Of a stretch of 45,558 bases of DNA, positions 30,546 through 40,120 are shown in pieces. Made by a program: the position numbers and the translations under genes. Each line of letters begins with the position of its first letter. The stretch's first letter is position 1. The stretch is from positions 1 to 45,558 of the forward strand of contig JBMOOJ010000135.1 in assembly GCA_049323835.1 (NCBI GenBank), written 5' to 3'. The notes below the pieces were generated by a model that was not told the DNA's origin, ran no database searches, and worked only from the letters and a program-made list of their open reading frames with translations. Source of the stretch: SG-bin9 sp049323835 (lineage in GTDB: Bacteria; Pseudomonadota; Alphaproteobacteria; Rhizobiales; Xanthobacteraceae).

Positions 30546-33500
30546 ATGAAACTCACGCGCCTTCGCCTTCACGGTTTCAAGTCCTTCGTCGAACCTACCG
30601 ACTTTTTGATCGAGCCTGGCCTCACCGGCGTGGTCGGCCCGAACGGTTGCGGCAAATCCAATCTGGTCGAAGCTCTCCGCTGGGCGATGGGCGAGACCTC
30701 GCACAAGTCGCTGCGCGCAGCCGACATGGATTCGGTGATTTTCGCAGGGTCCGGCAACCGGCCCTCGCGCAATCACGCCGAAGTCGTGATGACGATCGAC
30801 AACGCGGATCGCACCGCGCCCGCCGCCGTGAACGATGCCGAGATTCTGGAAATCTCCCGCCGCATCGAGCGCGAAGCCGGATCGGTGTATCGCATCAACG
30901 GCAAGGATGTCCGCGCGCGTGACGTGCAGCTTCTGTTTGCCGACGCCGCCACCGGCGCGCGTTCGCCCGCCCTCGTCCACCAGGGCAAGATCGGCGAGAT
31001 CATCCAGGCGAAGCCGGAACAGCGTCGCCGCGTGCTGGAAGATGCGGCCGGCGTCGCCGGTCTGCATGCCCGCCGCCACGAGGCGGAACTTCGCCTGCGT
31101 GCCGCCGAAACCAACCTCACCCGCGTCGAGGACGTGATCGGCCAGTTGGCCGGCCAGATGGATGGCCTCAAGCGTCAGGCCCGTCAGGCGATCCGCTACC
31201 GCGAAGTCGCTGCCAAGGTCCGCAAGGCCGAGGCGATGCTTTTCCATCTGCGCTGGCTGGAAGCCAACGCGGACGTGGCCGAAGCCGCCCGCACGCACGA
31301 GCTCAGCGTCCGCGAGATGGCGGAACGGACCGGCCAGCAGGCCGAGGCTGCTAAACTGCAGGCGATCCGCGCGGCCGAACTGCCGGGCCTGCGCGAGAAC
31401 GAAGCGCGTGCTGCCGCCGGTTTGCAACGCCTGACCAACGCCCGCGAAACGCTCGACCGCGAGGAGCAGCGCGCCAAGGAGCGCGTCGAGGAGCTCGATC
31501 GCCGTCTCACACAGTTCGCCGGCGACATCGAGCGCGAGCAGCGCCTGTCGTCCGACGCCGATGCAGCGCTTGAGCGCCTCTCGGCCGAAGACGCGACGCT
31601 GAAGGAAGAAATCAAGACGCATGTCGAAAAGCGCAGCGGAACGGACGAGCGCGTAGCGGCGGCTGAAGCGACTCTTTCCGAAGCCGAGCGCACCTTCGCC
31701 GAACTGACCACTGTGCTCGCCGACCTCACCGCCAGGCGCAACCAGCTCGAAGCCAACGTCCGCTCGCAGCAGTCGCGCGTCGAACGGCTCGATCAGGAAA
31801 TCGCCAACGTCACGGCGGAAACCGCAAAGCTCGAAGGCGAAACCGGCAGCCTCGGCGATCTCGCCGCGCTCGCCGCCGCCGTGGAGGCCGCCGGTCAGTC
31901 GGTGACTGAAGCCGAAGCCGCCGCGCAGGCCAGCGAGGCTGCGCACGTCGCGGCACGCGCCAGGCTTGAAGGCTCGCGCAGCCCCCTCTCCGACGCCGAC
32001 CGCCGCGTTCAGCGTCTCGAGACGGAAGCCAAGACGATCTCGAAGATCGTCAACGGCGAAACCAAGAACCTGTGGCCGCCGATCATCGACGGCATCAGCG
32101 TCACCAAGGGCTATGAGAAGGCCATTGGCGCCGTGCTCGGCGACGACCTCGACGCGCCGGTCGATCCGTCGGCGCCGATGCGCTGGACGCTCGCCGAGGC
32201 CGTCGACGGCGATCCGGCCCTGCCGGAAGGCGCAGAGCCGTTGTCGCAGCATGTGCAGGCGCCTGCCGAACTCGCGCGCCGTCTCGCGCAGATCGGTGTC
32301 GTTGCGAAAGAGCGAGGCGCAGAACTCGCCAAGCAGCTCAAGACCGGCCAGCGGCTGGTGTCCCCGGAAGGCGACGTCTGGCGCTGGGACGGTTTCGTCG
32401 CGGCCGCACATGCGCCGACAGGCGCCGCCCGCCGCCTCGCCGAGCGTGCACGCCTTGTCGACATCGAGGCCGAACTCGAAACCGCCCGCACGGAAGCGGT
32501 GGCGAAGCGTCAGGCGTTGGAAACTGCCGAGCAAGAACTGCGAGCTGCAGCAACGGCCGAGTCAGCCGCACGCGAAGCCTCGCGCAACGCCCAGCGGGAA
32601 GCGAATATTGCCCGCGAGAAGCACGCGGCGACCGAGCGCGAGATCAACCGCCATGCTGCACGCCGCTCGGCGCTGACGGAAGCGGCCGCGCGTCTCGACG
32701 CCGACGTCACCGAAGCTCGCGCCGGCCATCAGGCCGCTGTCGCAGCACTCGGCGAACTGCCGCCGACCGCCGACACCGAGGCCCGGCTTGCCACCGTTCG
32801 CGGCGAGATCGACGGCTACCGCAAGCAGGCCGCCGACGTGCGCGCCGAAGCGCAGGCGCTCGCCCGCGAAGCCGAACTCGCCGACCGCCGGCTCAAGGCT
32901 ATTCTCGCCGAGAGCAACGAGTGGCAGGCGCGCAAGCAGAATGCGACCTCGCAGATTGCCACCATCGAGACCCGCATCACCGAAGTGAAGACCGAGCGCG
33001 CCGAACTCGAAGATGCGCCCGCCGCCTTCGCCGAAAAGCGCCGCGGCCTGATCAGCGAGATCGAAACCGCCGAAGCCAACCGCCGTACCGCCGCCGATGC
33101 GCTCGCGACGGCGGAAAACATCATGGCCGAGACCGATCGCGCCGCGCGTGCCTCGCTCGAAGCACTCTCGGCCGCCCGCGAAGCCACCGCCCGCGCTGAA
33201 GAGCGGATGGAAGGCTCCAAGCGCCGCGTCGAGGATATCGCCCGCGAGATCCACGACATCCTCGAAGTCGAGCCGCAGGGCGTCGCTGCGCTGGCCGAGA
33301 TCGAGCCGGGTGCGGACTTGCCCCCGGTTGCCGATACCGAAGCGGAGCTCGAAAAGCTGCGCCGCGACCGGGAACGTCTTGGCGCCGTCAACCTGCGCGC
33401 GGAAGAAGAGCTGCGCGAGGTCGAGGCCCAGCACACCAAGCTCACCACCGAGCGCGACGACCTGGTCGAAGCGATCAAGAAGCTGCGCACCGGCATCCAG

Positions 33501-34010
33501 AGCCTCAACCGCGAGGCGCGCGAGCGCCTGCTGGCATCGTTTGATATCGTCAACGGCCACTTCAAACGGCTGTTCACCGAACTGTTTGGCGGCGGCGAAG
33601 CGGCGCTACACCTGATCGAGGCGGACGATCCGCTGGAGGCCGGCCTCGAAATCATCGCCAAGCCCCCCGGCAAGAAGCCGCAGTCGCTGTCGCTGCTCTC
33701 GGGCGGCGAGCAGGCACTGACCGCGCTGGCGCTGATCTTCGCCGTGTTCCTCACGAACCCGTCGCCGATCTGCGTGCTGGACGAAGTCGACGCACCGCTC
33801 GACGACCACAACGTGGAGCGCTTCTGCGACCTGCTGCATGAGATGACCGGCTCGACCGAGACCCGGTTCATCATCATCACGCACAATCCGATCACCATGG
33901 CGCGCATGAACCGGCTGTTCGGCGTCACCATGGCGGAGCGTGGCGTATCGCAGCTCGTCTCGGTCGATCTCGAGAACGCGGTGCGCATCCTCGACGCGAA
34001 CGTGGCGTAA
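30546..34010 (+). CDS. smc: Chromosome segregation protein Smc
   Basis: A 1154-residue SMC ATPase, the core of the condensin complex that compacts and segregates chromosomes. Parts in order: N-terminal Walker A VVGPNGCGKSNLVEAL (about residues 29-44), then a Q-loop region, a long coiled coil (about 165-490), a compact hinge (about 500-640, LWPPIIDGISVTKGYEKAIGAVLG), a second coiled coil, and the C-terminal ABC signature LSGGEQALTALALIF followed by Walker B ICVLDEVDAPLDD. The coiled coils are rich in Ala/Glu/Arg. The partners ScpA and ScpB are not in this window. The ATG at 30546 (MKLTRLRLHGFKSFVEP) matches the family start. Confidence 0.98.
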   Translation: MKLTRLRLHGFKSFVEPTDFLIEPGLTGVVGPNGCGKSNLVEALRWAMGETSHKSLRAADMDSVIFAGSGNRPSRNHAEVVMTIDNADRTAPAAVNDAEILEISRRIEREAGSVYRINGKDVRARDVQLLFADAATGARSPALVHQGKIGEIIQAKPEQRRRVLEDAAGVAGLHARRHEAELRLRAAETNLTRVEDVIGQLAGQMDGLKRQARQAIRYREVAAKVRKAEAMLFHLRWLEANADVAEAARTHELSVREMAERTGQQAEAAKLQAIRAAELPGLRENEARAAAGLQRLTNARETLDREEQRAKERVEELDRRLTQFAGDIEREQRLSSDADAALERLSAEDATLKEEIKTHVEKRSGTDERVAAAEATLSEAERTFAELTTVLADLTARRNQLEANVRSQQSRVERLDQEIANVTAETAKLEGETGSLGDLAALAAAVEAAGQSVTEAEAAAQASEAAHVAARARLEGSRSPLSDADRRVQRLETEAKTISKIVNGETKNLWPPIIDGISVTKGYEKAIGAVLGDDLDAPVDPSAPMRWTLAEAVDGDPALPEGAEPLSQHVQAPAELARRLAQIGVVAKERGAELAKQLKTGQRLVSPEGDVWRWDGFVAAAHAPTGAARRLAERARLVDIEAELETARTEAVAKRQALETAEQELRAAATAESAAREASRNAQREANIAREKHAATEREINRHAARRSALTEAAARLDADVTEARAGHQAAVAALGELPPTADTEARLATVRGEIDGYRKQAADVRAEAQALAREAELADRRLKAILAESNEWQARKQNATSQIATIETRITEVKTERAELEDAPAAFAEKRRGLISEIETAEANRRTAADALATAENIMAETDRAARASLEALSAAREATARAEERMEGSKRRVEDIAREIHDILEVEPQGVAALAEIEPGADLPPVADTEAELEKLRRDRERLGAVNLRAEEELREVEAQHTKLTTERDDLVEAIKKLRTGIQSLNREARERLLASFDIVNGHFKRLFTELFGGGEAALHLIEADDPLEAGLEIIAKPPGKKPQSLSLLSGGEQALTALALIFAVFLTNPSPICVLDEVDAPLDDHNVERFCDLLHEMTGSTETRFIIITHNPITMARMNRLFGVTMAERGVSQLVSVDLENAVRILDANVA

Positions 34011-34018
34011 GACATTCT

Positions 34019-34141
34019 CGTCATTGCCGGGCTTGACCCGGCAATCCATCTTCGAAAACGTTCTCGGAGGAGAAAGATGGATGCCCGGCATAGGCGTTCG
34101 CAAGAACGCCGTTCGTTGAACGGCTATGTCCGGGCGTGACG
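34019..34141. repeat. Dispersed palindromic repeat, family 1 (long form)
   Basis: CGTCATTGCCGGG ... GTCCGGGCGTGACG with the extra hairpin GGCGTTCGCAAGAACGCC. It starts nine bases after the smc stop and ends 21 bp before the Rsm22 start. Confidence 0.85.
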
Positions 34142-34162
34142 ACTAAGGGTGATCGTGGTCAC

Positions 34163-35155
34163 ATGGCCACCTCCGACCTTCCGCCCCACCTGAAACGTGC
34201 CCTCGAGCGCCTGACCGAAGGCGTTGCGCGGACGGGCATGGCGCGGCGGGCAGAGACCATCTCGAAGACCTATCGGGACGGCGGCGGCTCCGACACCATC
34301 CGCGACGAACACGACGCGCTGGCTTATGCGTTGGCGCGCATGCCTGCGACCTATGCGGCCGTGAGCGCGAGCCTCGAAGCAGCAGCCGAATTCGCCGGCG
34401 ACTTCTCCCCTCGCAGCCTGCTCGATATCGGCGCAGGACCAGGAACGGCGACCTGGGCGGCTGCCGAGGTTTTTCCGTCGTTGCAGCAGTTTGCGATGAT
34501 CGATGCGAACATGGCGCTGCGTGATGTCGCGCTCGATCTCGCGCGCGGCAACGATCGCTTCAAACAGCTTTCCTACCGGCAGGCGGACGCGCAGATCGAA
34601 ACACGTGTCGCATCCGGAGCCGATCTCGTCCTCGCCAGCTACACCATCGGTGAGATGAACGAGGCCACTCAGCTTGAGTTGATCGAGGCCATGTGGGCGA
34701 AGACGGGCAGTCTTCTCGTAATTGTCGAGCCCGGTACCCCCGCGGGCCATGCACGCATCATCGCGGCCCGCACGCAGCTTCTCGACGCCGGCGCGCACAT
34801 CGTCGCGCCCTGCCCGCATCACAAAACCTGCCCGCTTCAAGCACCCGACTGGTGCCACTTCGCCGCCCGACTGTCGCGCTCGCGCGATCACAAGCAGCTC
34901 AAGGGAGCCGAAGTACCTTACGAAGACGAGAAGTACTCGTACATCGCGATGTCACGCAGCCAGATCCCGAATCCCGCCGCGCGCGTGCTGGCATCGCCGC
35001 ATCAGAGCAAGGTCGAGATCAAGGCGAAGCTGTGCTTCACCGATGGACACGTCAACGTTCAGTCGATCGCTCGCCGTGACAAGGATGCCTATGCCCGCGC
35101 GCGGCGCTGGCGATGGGGTGACGCGGTCGCCGCTGAAAATCAGGGAATCTCGTAG
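34163..35155 (+). CDS. Rsm22-family SAM-dependent methyltransferase
   Basis: A 330-residue member of the Rsm22/mitoribosomal small-subunit methyltransferase-like family. It has a SAM-binding motif LLDIGAGPGTATWAAAEVFP (about 93-112) and the cysteine-rich segment CPHHKTCPLQAPDWCHF that is a hallmark of the family (metal or Fe-S ligands). The bacterial members are thought to act on the small ribosomal subunit or its assembly; the precise reaction is not known. The start at 34163 (MATSDLPPHLKRALERL) is chosen over nine upstream codons that belong to the repeat region. Its 3' end overlaps the convergent cyclase gene by 16 bp. Confidence 0.87.
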   Translation: MATSDLPPHLKRALERLTEGVARTGMARRAETISKTYRDGGGSDTIRDEHDALAYALARMPATYAAVSASLEAAAEFAGDFSPRSLLDIGAGPGTATWAAAEVFPSLQQFAMIDANMALRDVALDLARGNDRFKQLSYRQADAQIETRVASGADLVLASYTIGEMNEATQLELIEAMWAKTGSLLVIVEPGTPAGHARIIAARTQLLDAGAHIVAPCPHHKTCPLQAPDWCHFAARLSRSRDHKQLKGAEVPYEDEKYSYIAMSRSQIPNPAARVLASPHQSKVEIKAKLCFTDGHVNVQSIARRDKDAYARARRWRWGDAVAAENQGIS

Positions 35156-36546
35156 ACCAGCATCTGTTCAGTAATGCCGCGCAGCGAGGCGCGCTGCTGC
35201 ACCGGCTGCAAGCCTGCTTCCTGAAGGATGTGCGAGGCTTTCGCATCCTCGACCACCGGCGCCGATGCATAAATCGAAAACGACGACGCCAGCGACTGTA
35301 CTCGTGCCGCCATGTTGACGGTCTGGCCGAAGTAATCCTGCCGGTCGTTGAGGGTCACGGCAAGACACGGTCCTTCATGGATGCCGATCTTCAGCAGGAG
35401 GTCTTCGTTGCCATGCTCGCTGTTGATGGCCTGCATCGCCTTGCGCATTTTCAGTGCCGCAGCCAATGCGCGGTCCGGCGTCGGAAACGTCGCCATCACG
35501 GCATCCCCGATCGTCTTCACCACCGCGCCCGCTTCGGTCGCGACGATCTCATTCAGCACGCGGAAGTGCTGGCGTACGAGATCGTAGGCGACGAGGTCGC
35601 CGACGCGCTCGTAAAGCGCGGTCGAGCCCTTGAGGTCGGTGAACATGAATACGAGGCTCGTGATCTTGAGCTTCTGGTCCACATCGAGCGTGTTGGTGCG
35701 GTAGATGTCGCGGAAGGTCTGGTTGGTCAGCAGCCGCTTGGCGGTCAGGAACGGGCGGCGGTGGCCGAGCGTGTGATGCAGCGCATCGTTGGCGCGCCAG
35801 ATGCCGGGCAGCGTGCGGCGGTCGGTGCGATTCTCGAACGTCACGCGCAACGGGCCCGGCCGCATCTTGGTGGTGCCGGTCGGCGCTTTCACGTTGTTCA
35901 GCACCAGCGTCAACTCCTGACGCTCCTTGGTCGGCTCGCCCTGCACGTCGATGAAGTGGGTGCCGTGGGTCACCGGATCGAAGACGATGATGAATTCCTG
36001 CGGCAGCTGGATCGACACCAGCGCCTTCTCACGCGGCGGCAATTCCAGCGCTTCCATCGTAAACGTGTCGAAAGTCTCGGCCAGCGCCTCGGGCAAATCG
36101 ACGCCCGAACCCCAGAACACCTGACGGCAGTACTCGATATAGGGCAGCGTATCGGCGCTATGTGCCGCGATCCGCCGCACGCGCGGGTTGACCGTGAAGG
36201 TCACCTCGACCATCTCGTCCAGCGTCGGCTCGTAGCCCGCGGAGCAGAGCGAGCAGTGATACTCGCTGCGGTCAAAGGACTTCAGCGTCTCGCCGGCATC
36301 GAGCACCCCGCCGCATCCGGGACAGAGCATGTTCCACGACAGATCGAAAATGCCGAGGCGCGCCGCATGCAGGAACGCTGCGATCGCGGCTTCCGTGTTG
36401 ACGCCACTGGCATCGGCGAAGGCAAGCACATTGATCCGGCACAGGTCGCGATCGGAGCCGTCGCGGACAAGCCGCGCAATGGCATCAGCCGCCCTGGAAT
36501 CGGCGGACTTGCTGAGAACGTCGAAAAGGGCCTGGGCCTCGCTCAC
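35140..36546 (-). CDS. Class III adenylate/guanylate cyclase with N-terminal zinc-ribbon/DUF5939 region
   Basis: A 468-residue nucleotide cyclase. The N-terminal part (1-290) contains a zinc-ribbon-like pair of CxxC motifs (Cys75/78 and Cys98/101) and a DUF5939-type domain. The catalytic domain (about 295-468) has the metal-binding Asp304 (FTDLKGST) and Asp348 (VVKTIGDAV), and the transition-state residues Asn411/Arg415 (GQTVNMAARV). All catalytic residues are present, so it should make cAMP or cGMP. No membrane segment is seen, so it is probably soluble. What the N-terminal domain senses is unknown. Confidence 0.9.
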   Translation of the reverse strand: MSEAQALFDVLSKSADSRAADAIARLVRDGSDRDLCRINVLAFADASGVNTEAAIAAFLHAARLGIFDLSWNMLCPGCGGVLDAGETLKSFDRSEYHCSLCSAGYEPTLDEMVEVTFTVNPRVRRIAAHSADTLPYIEYCRQVFWGSGVDLPEALAETFDTFTMEALELPPREKALVSIQLPQEFIIVFDPVTHGTHFIDVQGEPTKERQELTLVLNNVKAPTGTTKMRPGPLRVTFENRTDRRTLPGIWRANDALHHTLGHRRPFLTAKRLLTNQTFRDIYRTNTLDVDQKLKITSLVFMFTDLKGSTALYERVGDLVAYDLVRQHFRVLNEIVATEAGAVVKTIGDAVMATFPTPDRALAAALKMRKAMQAINSEHGNEDLLLKIGIHEGPCLAVTLNDRQDYFGQTVNMAARVQSLASSFSIYASAPVVEDAKASHILQEAGLQPVQQRASLRGITEQMLVYEIP

Positions 36547-36784
36547 GGGTGGACCATGACGCCAACCGGGGCGGGAGGGAAGAGCCTTGTTCGCCGTCCG
36601 GCGCCCTTTATTTGGCCTTGGAATGACACGAGTATTTCGCGTCTGGCATGACAGTTTCTTGAACCATCCGCCCCCTTTCGCCGACCTACTAACGGATTGA
36701 TCCCTGTCTCCGCCGGTAATGATGCACCGGACGGCCGAATTGGTCTAGTTTGCCTCTTCCTTATCTCCCATCAGGAGCACTTGC

Positions 36785-37345
36785 ATGTCGACCGGCTGGA
36801 TTGTTCTCGGCGTTCTCGCAGTTATCGCGTTCTGGATATTCAGCGTCTACAACGGGCTCGTCGCCATGCGTCAGCGCGTCGGCCAGGCATTCGCCGACGT
36901 CGATGTGCAGTTGAAGCAACGCCACGACCTGATCCCGAACCTCGTCGAGACCGTGAAGGGCTATGCCGGCCACGAGCGCGGCACGCTCGAGGACGTGGTG
37001 AAGGCGCGCAATTCGGCGATCTCCGCGCAGGGGCCGGCCCAGGTCGCCGCCGCCGAGAACATGCTGACGGCTTCACTCGGCAAGCTGATCGCACTGTCGG
37101 AGGCCTATCCGGACCTCAAGGCCAACGCCAACTTCCAGCAGCTCCAGAGCGAACTCTCGGACATCGAAAACAAGATCGCCGCGAGCCGCCGCTTCTTCAA
37201 CAACGCGGTCCAGGAATACAACACCGGCATTCAGCAGCTTCCGGCGGCACTGTTTGCCGCCTCGTTCGGTTTCCACCCGAAGGAATTCTTCGACCTCGGC
37301 GAAACCCGCACGCAGGTCGAGCAGGTCCCGCAGGTGAAGTTCTGA
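36785..37345 (+). CDS. lemA: LemA family protein
   Basis: A 186-residue protein with one N-terminal membrane helix (WIVLGVLAVIAFWIFSVYN) followed by a helical domain with the typical LemA pattern: QRVGQAFADVDVQLKQRHDLIPNLVETVKGYAGHE near residues 30-65 and a conserved FFNNAVQEYNTGIQQ. The shortest strong start, at 36785, has CAGGAGC eight bases upstream. LemA proteins are often encoded beside M48 peptidases, as here; their role is not well known. A repeat lies between the two genes. Confidence 0.93.
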   Translation: MSTGWIVLGVLAVIAFWIFSVYNGLVAMRQRVGQAFADVDVQLKQRHDLIPNLVETVKGYAGHERGTLEDVVKARNSAISAQGPAQVAAAENMLTASLGKLIALSEAYPDLKANANFQQLQSELSDIENKIAASRRFFNNAVQEYNTGIQQLPAALFAASFGFHPKEFFDLGETRTQVEQVPQVKF

Positions 37346-37372
37346 CAGCAATGCCGTTTAGCCGGATCACCA

Positions 37373-37474
37373 CGTCATTCCAGGGCGTCGCAAAGCGACG
37401 AACCCGGAATCTCTGCGGAGCGGCATGTGTCGAGATTCCGGGTTCACGCGCAAGCGCGTGCCTCGGAATGACCG
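37373..37474. repeat. Dispersed palindromic repeat, variant form
   Basis: CGTCATTCCAGGGCGTCGCAAAGC ... GTGCCTCGGAATGACCG, with a central pair CCGGAATCTC / GAGATTCCGG. The ends resemble family 1 but the core differs, so it may be a separate subfamily. It occupies most of the LemA - M48 gene gap. Confidence 0.7.
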
Positions 37475-37497
37475 AACAAATCCGGTAAGAGCGGACC

Positions 37498-38670
37498 ATG
37501 GCCGCCTACGGTCTCTATACCCACATCGCATCGAACAAGTTTCGTTCGATGCTGCTGCTCGCCGGGCTGTTCATCCTAATCTATGTGATCGTGTTCGCGG
37601 GCGCGCTGGTTGCGGAAGTGTTTCTCAACAGCAACCGTCCGTTCGACCAGTACATTATCCGGGCATCGCAGGATCTGGTCGCGGCCTTCCCTTATGCGAC
37701 GATCGCCTCGGCGATCTGGATCGTCATCGCCTACTTCTTCCACCAGAATATCATCGACGCGGTCACCGGCGGTCACGGTGTCACGCGCAAGGAGCAGCCG
37801 CGGCTTTACAATCTGCTCGAGAACCTGTGCATCTCGCGCGGTATCCCGATGCCGCAACTCAAGATCATCGAAACCGATGCGCTCAATGCTTTCGCCACCG
37901 GACTCAATCAGCGCCAGTACGCGATCACGGTGACGACCGGTCTGGTGCGCGCGCTGAACGACGATGAGATGGAAGCCGTGCTTGGCCACGAACTGACGCA
38001 TATCCGCAACGGTGACGTTCAGCTGATGGTGGTGGCCGTGATCATTGCCGGCGTCGTCGGCTTCTTCGGCGAGATGTTTTTCCGCGTGTTCTTCAACTCC
38101 AGCTGGAGCTTCGGCAGCGGTAGCAGTTCATCGTCGCGTTCGTCTTCCTCGTCATCGGACAGCAACAGCAGCAGCAAGGGCGGCGGCGGTGCTGCCGCCA
38201 TGGTCATTATCCTCGCCATCGCGCTGCTCATGCTGGCATGGGCGCTGTCGCTGGTGGTGCGGTTCGCCCTGTCGCGCTCGCGCGAGTTCCTGGCAGATGC
38301 CGGGGCAGTCGAGTTGACCAAGAATCCCGATGCGATGATTTCGGCACTGCGCAAGATCGAGAACCGCGGCGAGTTGGAAGGCTCGACCTCCGCCGTCATG
38401 GAAATGTGCATCGACAATCCGCGCGAGGGCTTCGCCGACCTGTTCGCCACGCACCCCTCGATCGACGCGCGGATCAAGGCGCTGACGCAGTTTGCGGGCG
38501 GCCGCGATCCGGGCCGGATGAAGCAGCTGCCGTCGCGCGACGGCACGGCAGATGCCGACGAGACATCATCGGCTCAGCGAGAACCCGCCAACACGCCGGT
38601 GCCCGCAGGTACCGGCTCTGCTCGCCCATCGCCCTGGGGCAAGGTACTCAGCCCGTGGGGACGGCGCTGA
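37498..38670 (+). CDS. M48 family (HtpX-like) zinc metallopeptidase
   Basis: A 390-residue membrane metallopeptidase. Two N-terminal membrane segments (about 17-42 and 65-81) precede the catalytic zinc motif HELTH (His164, Glu165, His168), with a further zinc-ligand Glu in SREFLADAGAVEL. Two more hydrophobic stretches (about 180-200 and 232-255) are separated by a very Ser-rich linker (residues about 205-225). The C-terminal 70 residues are polar and disordered-looking. Such proteases degrade misfolded membrane proteins. It follows lemA across a repeat. Confidence 0.9.
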   Translation: MAAYGLYTHIASNKFRSMLLLAGLFILIYVIVFAGALVAEVFLNSNRPFDQYIIRASQDLVAAFPYATIASAIWIVIAYFFHQNIIDAVTGGHGVTRKEQPRLYNLLENLCISRGIPMPQLKIIETDALNAFATGLNQRQYAITVTTGLVRALNDDEMEAVLGHELTHIRNGDVQLMVVAVIIAGVVGFFGEMFFRVFFNSSWSFGSGSSSSSRSSSSSSDSNSSSKGGGGAAAMVIILAIALLMLAWALSLVVRFALSRSREFLADAGAVELTKNPDAMISALRKIENRGELEGSTSAVMEMCIDNPREGFADLFATHPSIDARIKALTQFAGGRDPGRMKQLPSRDGTADADETSSAQREPANTPVPAGTGSARPSPWGKVLSPWGRR

Positions 38671-38676
38671 GCATCA

Positions 38677-40089
38677 TCAAGCCGCGCGATCGAACAGCTT
38701 CGCCAGCACCTGCTTGACCGCGCGATTGGCCATCCGCCGCACGATCGGCGATTCATAGAAATCGAGATAGTTGCGGATCGCGCGATCAAGGTCGCGCTTG
38801 CGGTAGAGGCGGCCGGCAGCGACCACGCCGACGAGTTGCTCGGGATCAGGCACGGAACGGGATGGATCACTCTTGAAGATCAGCAGATCGGCGGGAGCGT
38901 TCTCGCTGACGCGCCCGAGACCGGGCACGCCGAGCCGCTCGCCCGCCGCCTGCGTTGCCAGTTTCCAGACATCGGTGATGCCGATTCCCGCTTCGACGAA
39001 CAGTCTGAACTCGTCGAGCAAGCTCGCGCCCGGCACCAGGAACGGCTGTGCGGTATCGGTGCCCACATAGACCGGCGCCCCGGCCTCGAACAGCAGCCGC
39101 GTCAGCTGCTGCTTCTTGCGCAGCGCCTCATGCCCACGCCGCTTCAGATACTCCGGCGAGACGCGGGCATTGATGCGGCCGTAATCGGGGTGCCACACCA
39201 CCTCGCGATAGAACGGCGGCATCAGCTTCGCCATCCGGCTTTCCGCCGCCTCCTCGAAGTTTTCATAGGAAAGCATCGACTTCACCATCACCATGGTCGG
39301 CGTATTGGCGATGCCGTGCTTCATTGTCGTATCGACGAGAAACTGCATGCGCGCATCGTCAACCGCGTGCCAGTCCAGCGTCCGATTGGGCAGCAGCGGC
39401 TTGTCCAGCGTCGCCGGCTCCGGACAGCCGAAGAAGTGCTGCACCTCCTGCACCCGCGCGTCTTCGTAGGAGAGGTCCGCGGGCACATGTCCCATGATTT
39501 TCAAGCCTTCGCGTGCGCAGGCGACATCGAGCGCGCGGATCATCGCAAGCGAGAGACCATCGTAGGATTTCAGGAACGTTGCACCGAGCGCCCGGACACG
39601 GCGCGCCGCGCCCGCCGCCTCGTCGGGAGATTGCAGCACGATCGAATTGCTGAAAGTCGGCTTGCCGCCGACCACGAACGGGCCGCAGTAGGACAGGCGC
39701 GGCACCGGCACCTGCCCCGCGTCCTGCAATCGCCTGGCGGCGTCGATCGACGTGCCGTCGAGATCGCCGGCATCGCGGATCGAGGTCACTCCGTGGCTGA
39801 GATAGAGCAGCGACATCAGTGGCGTCAGCCGCAGTGCGTTGTCCGGCGGCAGGTGGACATGCATATCGGTGAAGCCCGGCGTGACAGTGCAGCCGGCGAA
39901 TTCATCCTGTGCGGGATCGCCGGAGGCCGCGACCCTGGTCACGGTGCCGCCCGCGATCTCGACGTTCACGGGCGCGCTAACAGCCTCACCCGGATTCCAC
40001 ACCCGCACGCCCGCGACTATGAACGTACCCTCGCGAATGGGGGCCAGCCGGGCGGCCGGGCGAATTCCAATACGATTGAGAATTCCCAT
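38677..40089 (-). CDS. Amidohydrolase family protein
   Basis: A 470-residue metal-dependent hydrolase of the amidohydrolase superfamily (imidazolonepropionase/prolidase-like cyclic amidohydrolases). It has the HxH metal motif in GFTDMHVHL (His77, His79), a lysine in FLKSYDGL that may be the carbamylated bridge, His residues in IMGHVP and EVQHFFG, and the late Asp in VGTDTAQPF. CGGGAGG lies before the ATG at 40089 (MGILNRIGIRPAARLAP). It is divergent from a TetR gene across a region with a triple half-site operator, so it is probably controlled by it. Substrate unknown. Confidence 0.88.
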   Translation of the reverse strand: MGILNRIGIRPAARLAPIREGTFIVAGVRVWNPGEAVSAPVNVEIAGGTVTRVAASGDPAQDEFAGCTVTPGFTDMHVHLPPDNALRLTPLMSLLYLSHGVTSIRDAGDLDGTSIDAARRLQDAGQVPVPRLSYCGPFVVGGKPTFSNSIVLQSPDEAAGAARRVRALGATFLKSYDGLSLAMIRALDVACAREGLKIMGHVPADLSYEDARVQEVQHFFGCPEPATLDKPLLPNRTLDWHAVDDARMQFLVDTTMKHGIANTPTMVMVKSMLSYENFEEAAESRMAKLMPPFYREVVWHPDYGRINARVSPEYLKRRGHEALRKKQQLTRLLFEAGAPVYVGTDTAQPFLVPGASLLDEFRLFVEAGIGITDVWKLATQAAGERLGVPGLGRVSENAPADLLIFKSDPSRSVPDPEQLVGVVAAGRLYRKRDLDRAIRNYLDFYESPIVRRMANRAVKQVLAKLFDRAA

Positions 40090-40120
40090 CCGGACCTCCC
40101 GGGGTTATAGATGCGAGCGA

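Noticed and set aside
30234..32534. 766-codon minus-strand open frame
   Set aside because: It is antisense to smc, which is unambiguous; the composition follows the codon structure of smc.
32816..34024. 402-codon Ser/Arg-rich minus-strand open frame
   Set aside because: Antisense shadow of the C-terminal half of smc; extreme Ser/Arg bias.
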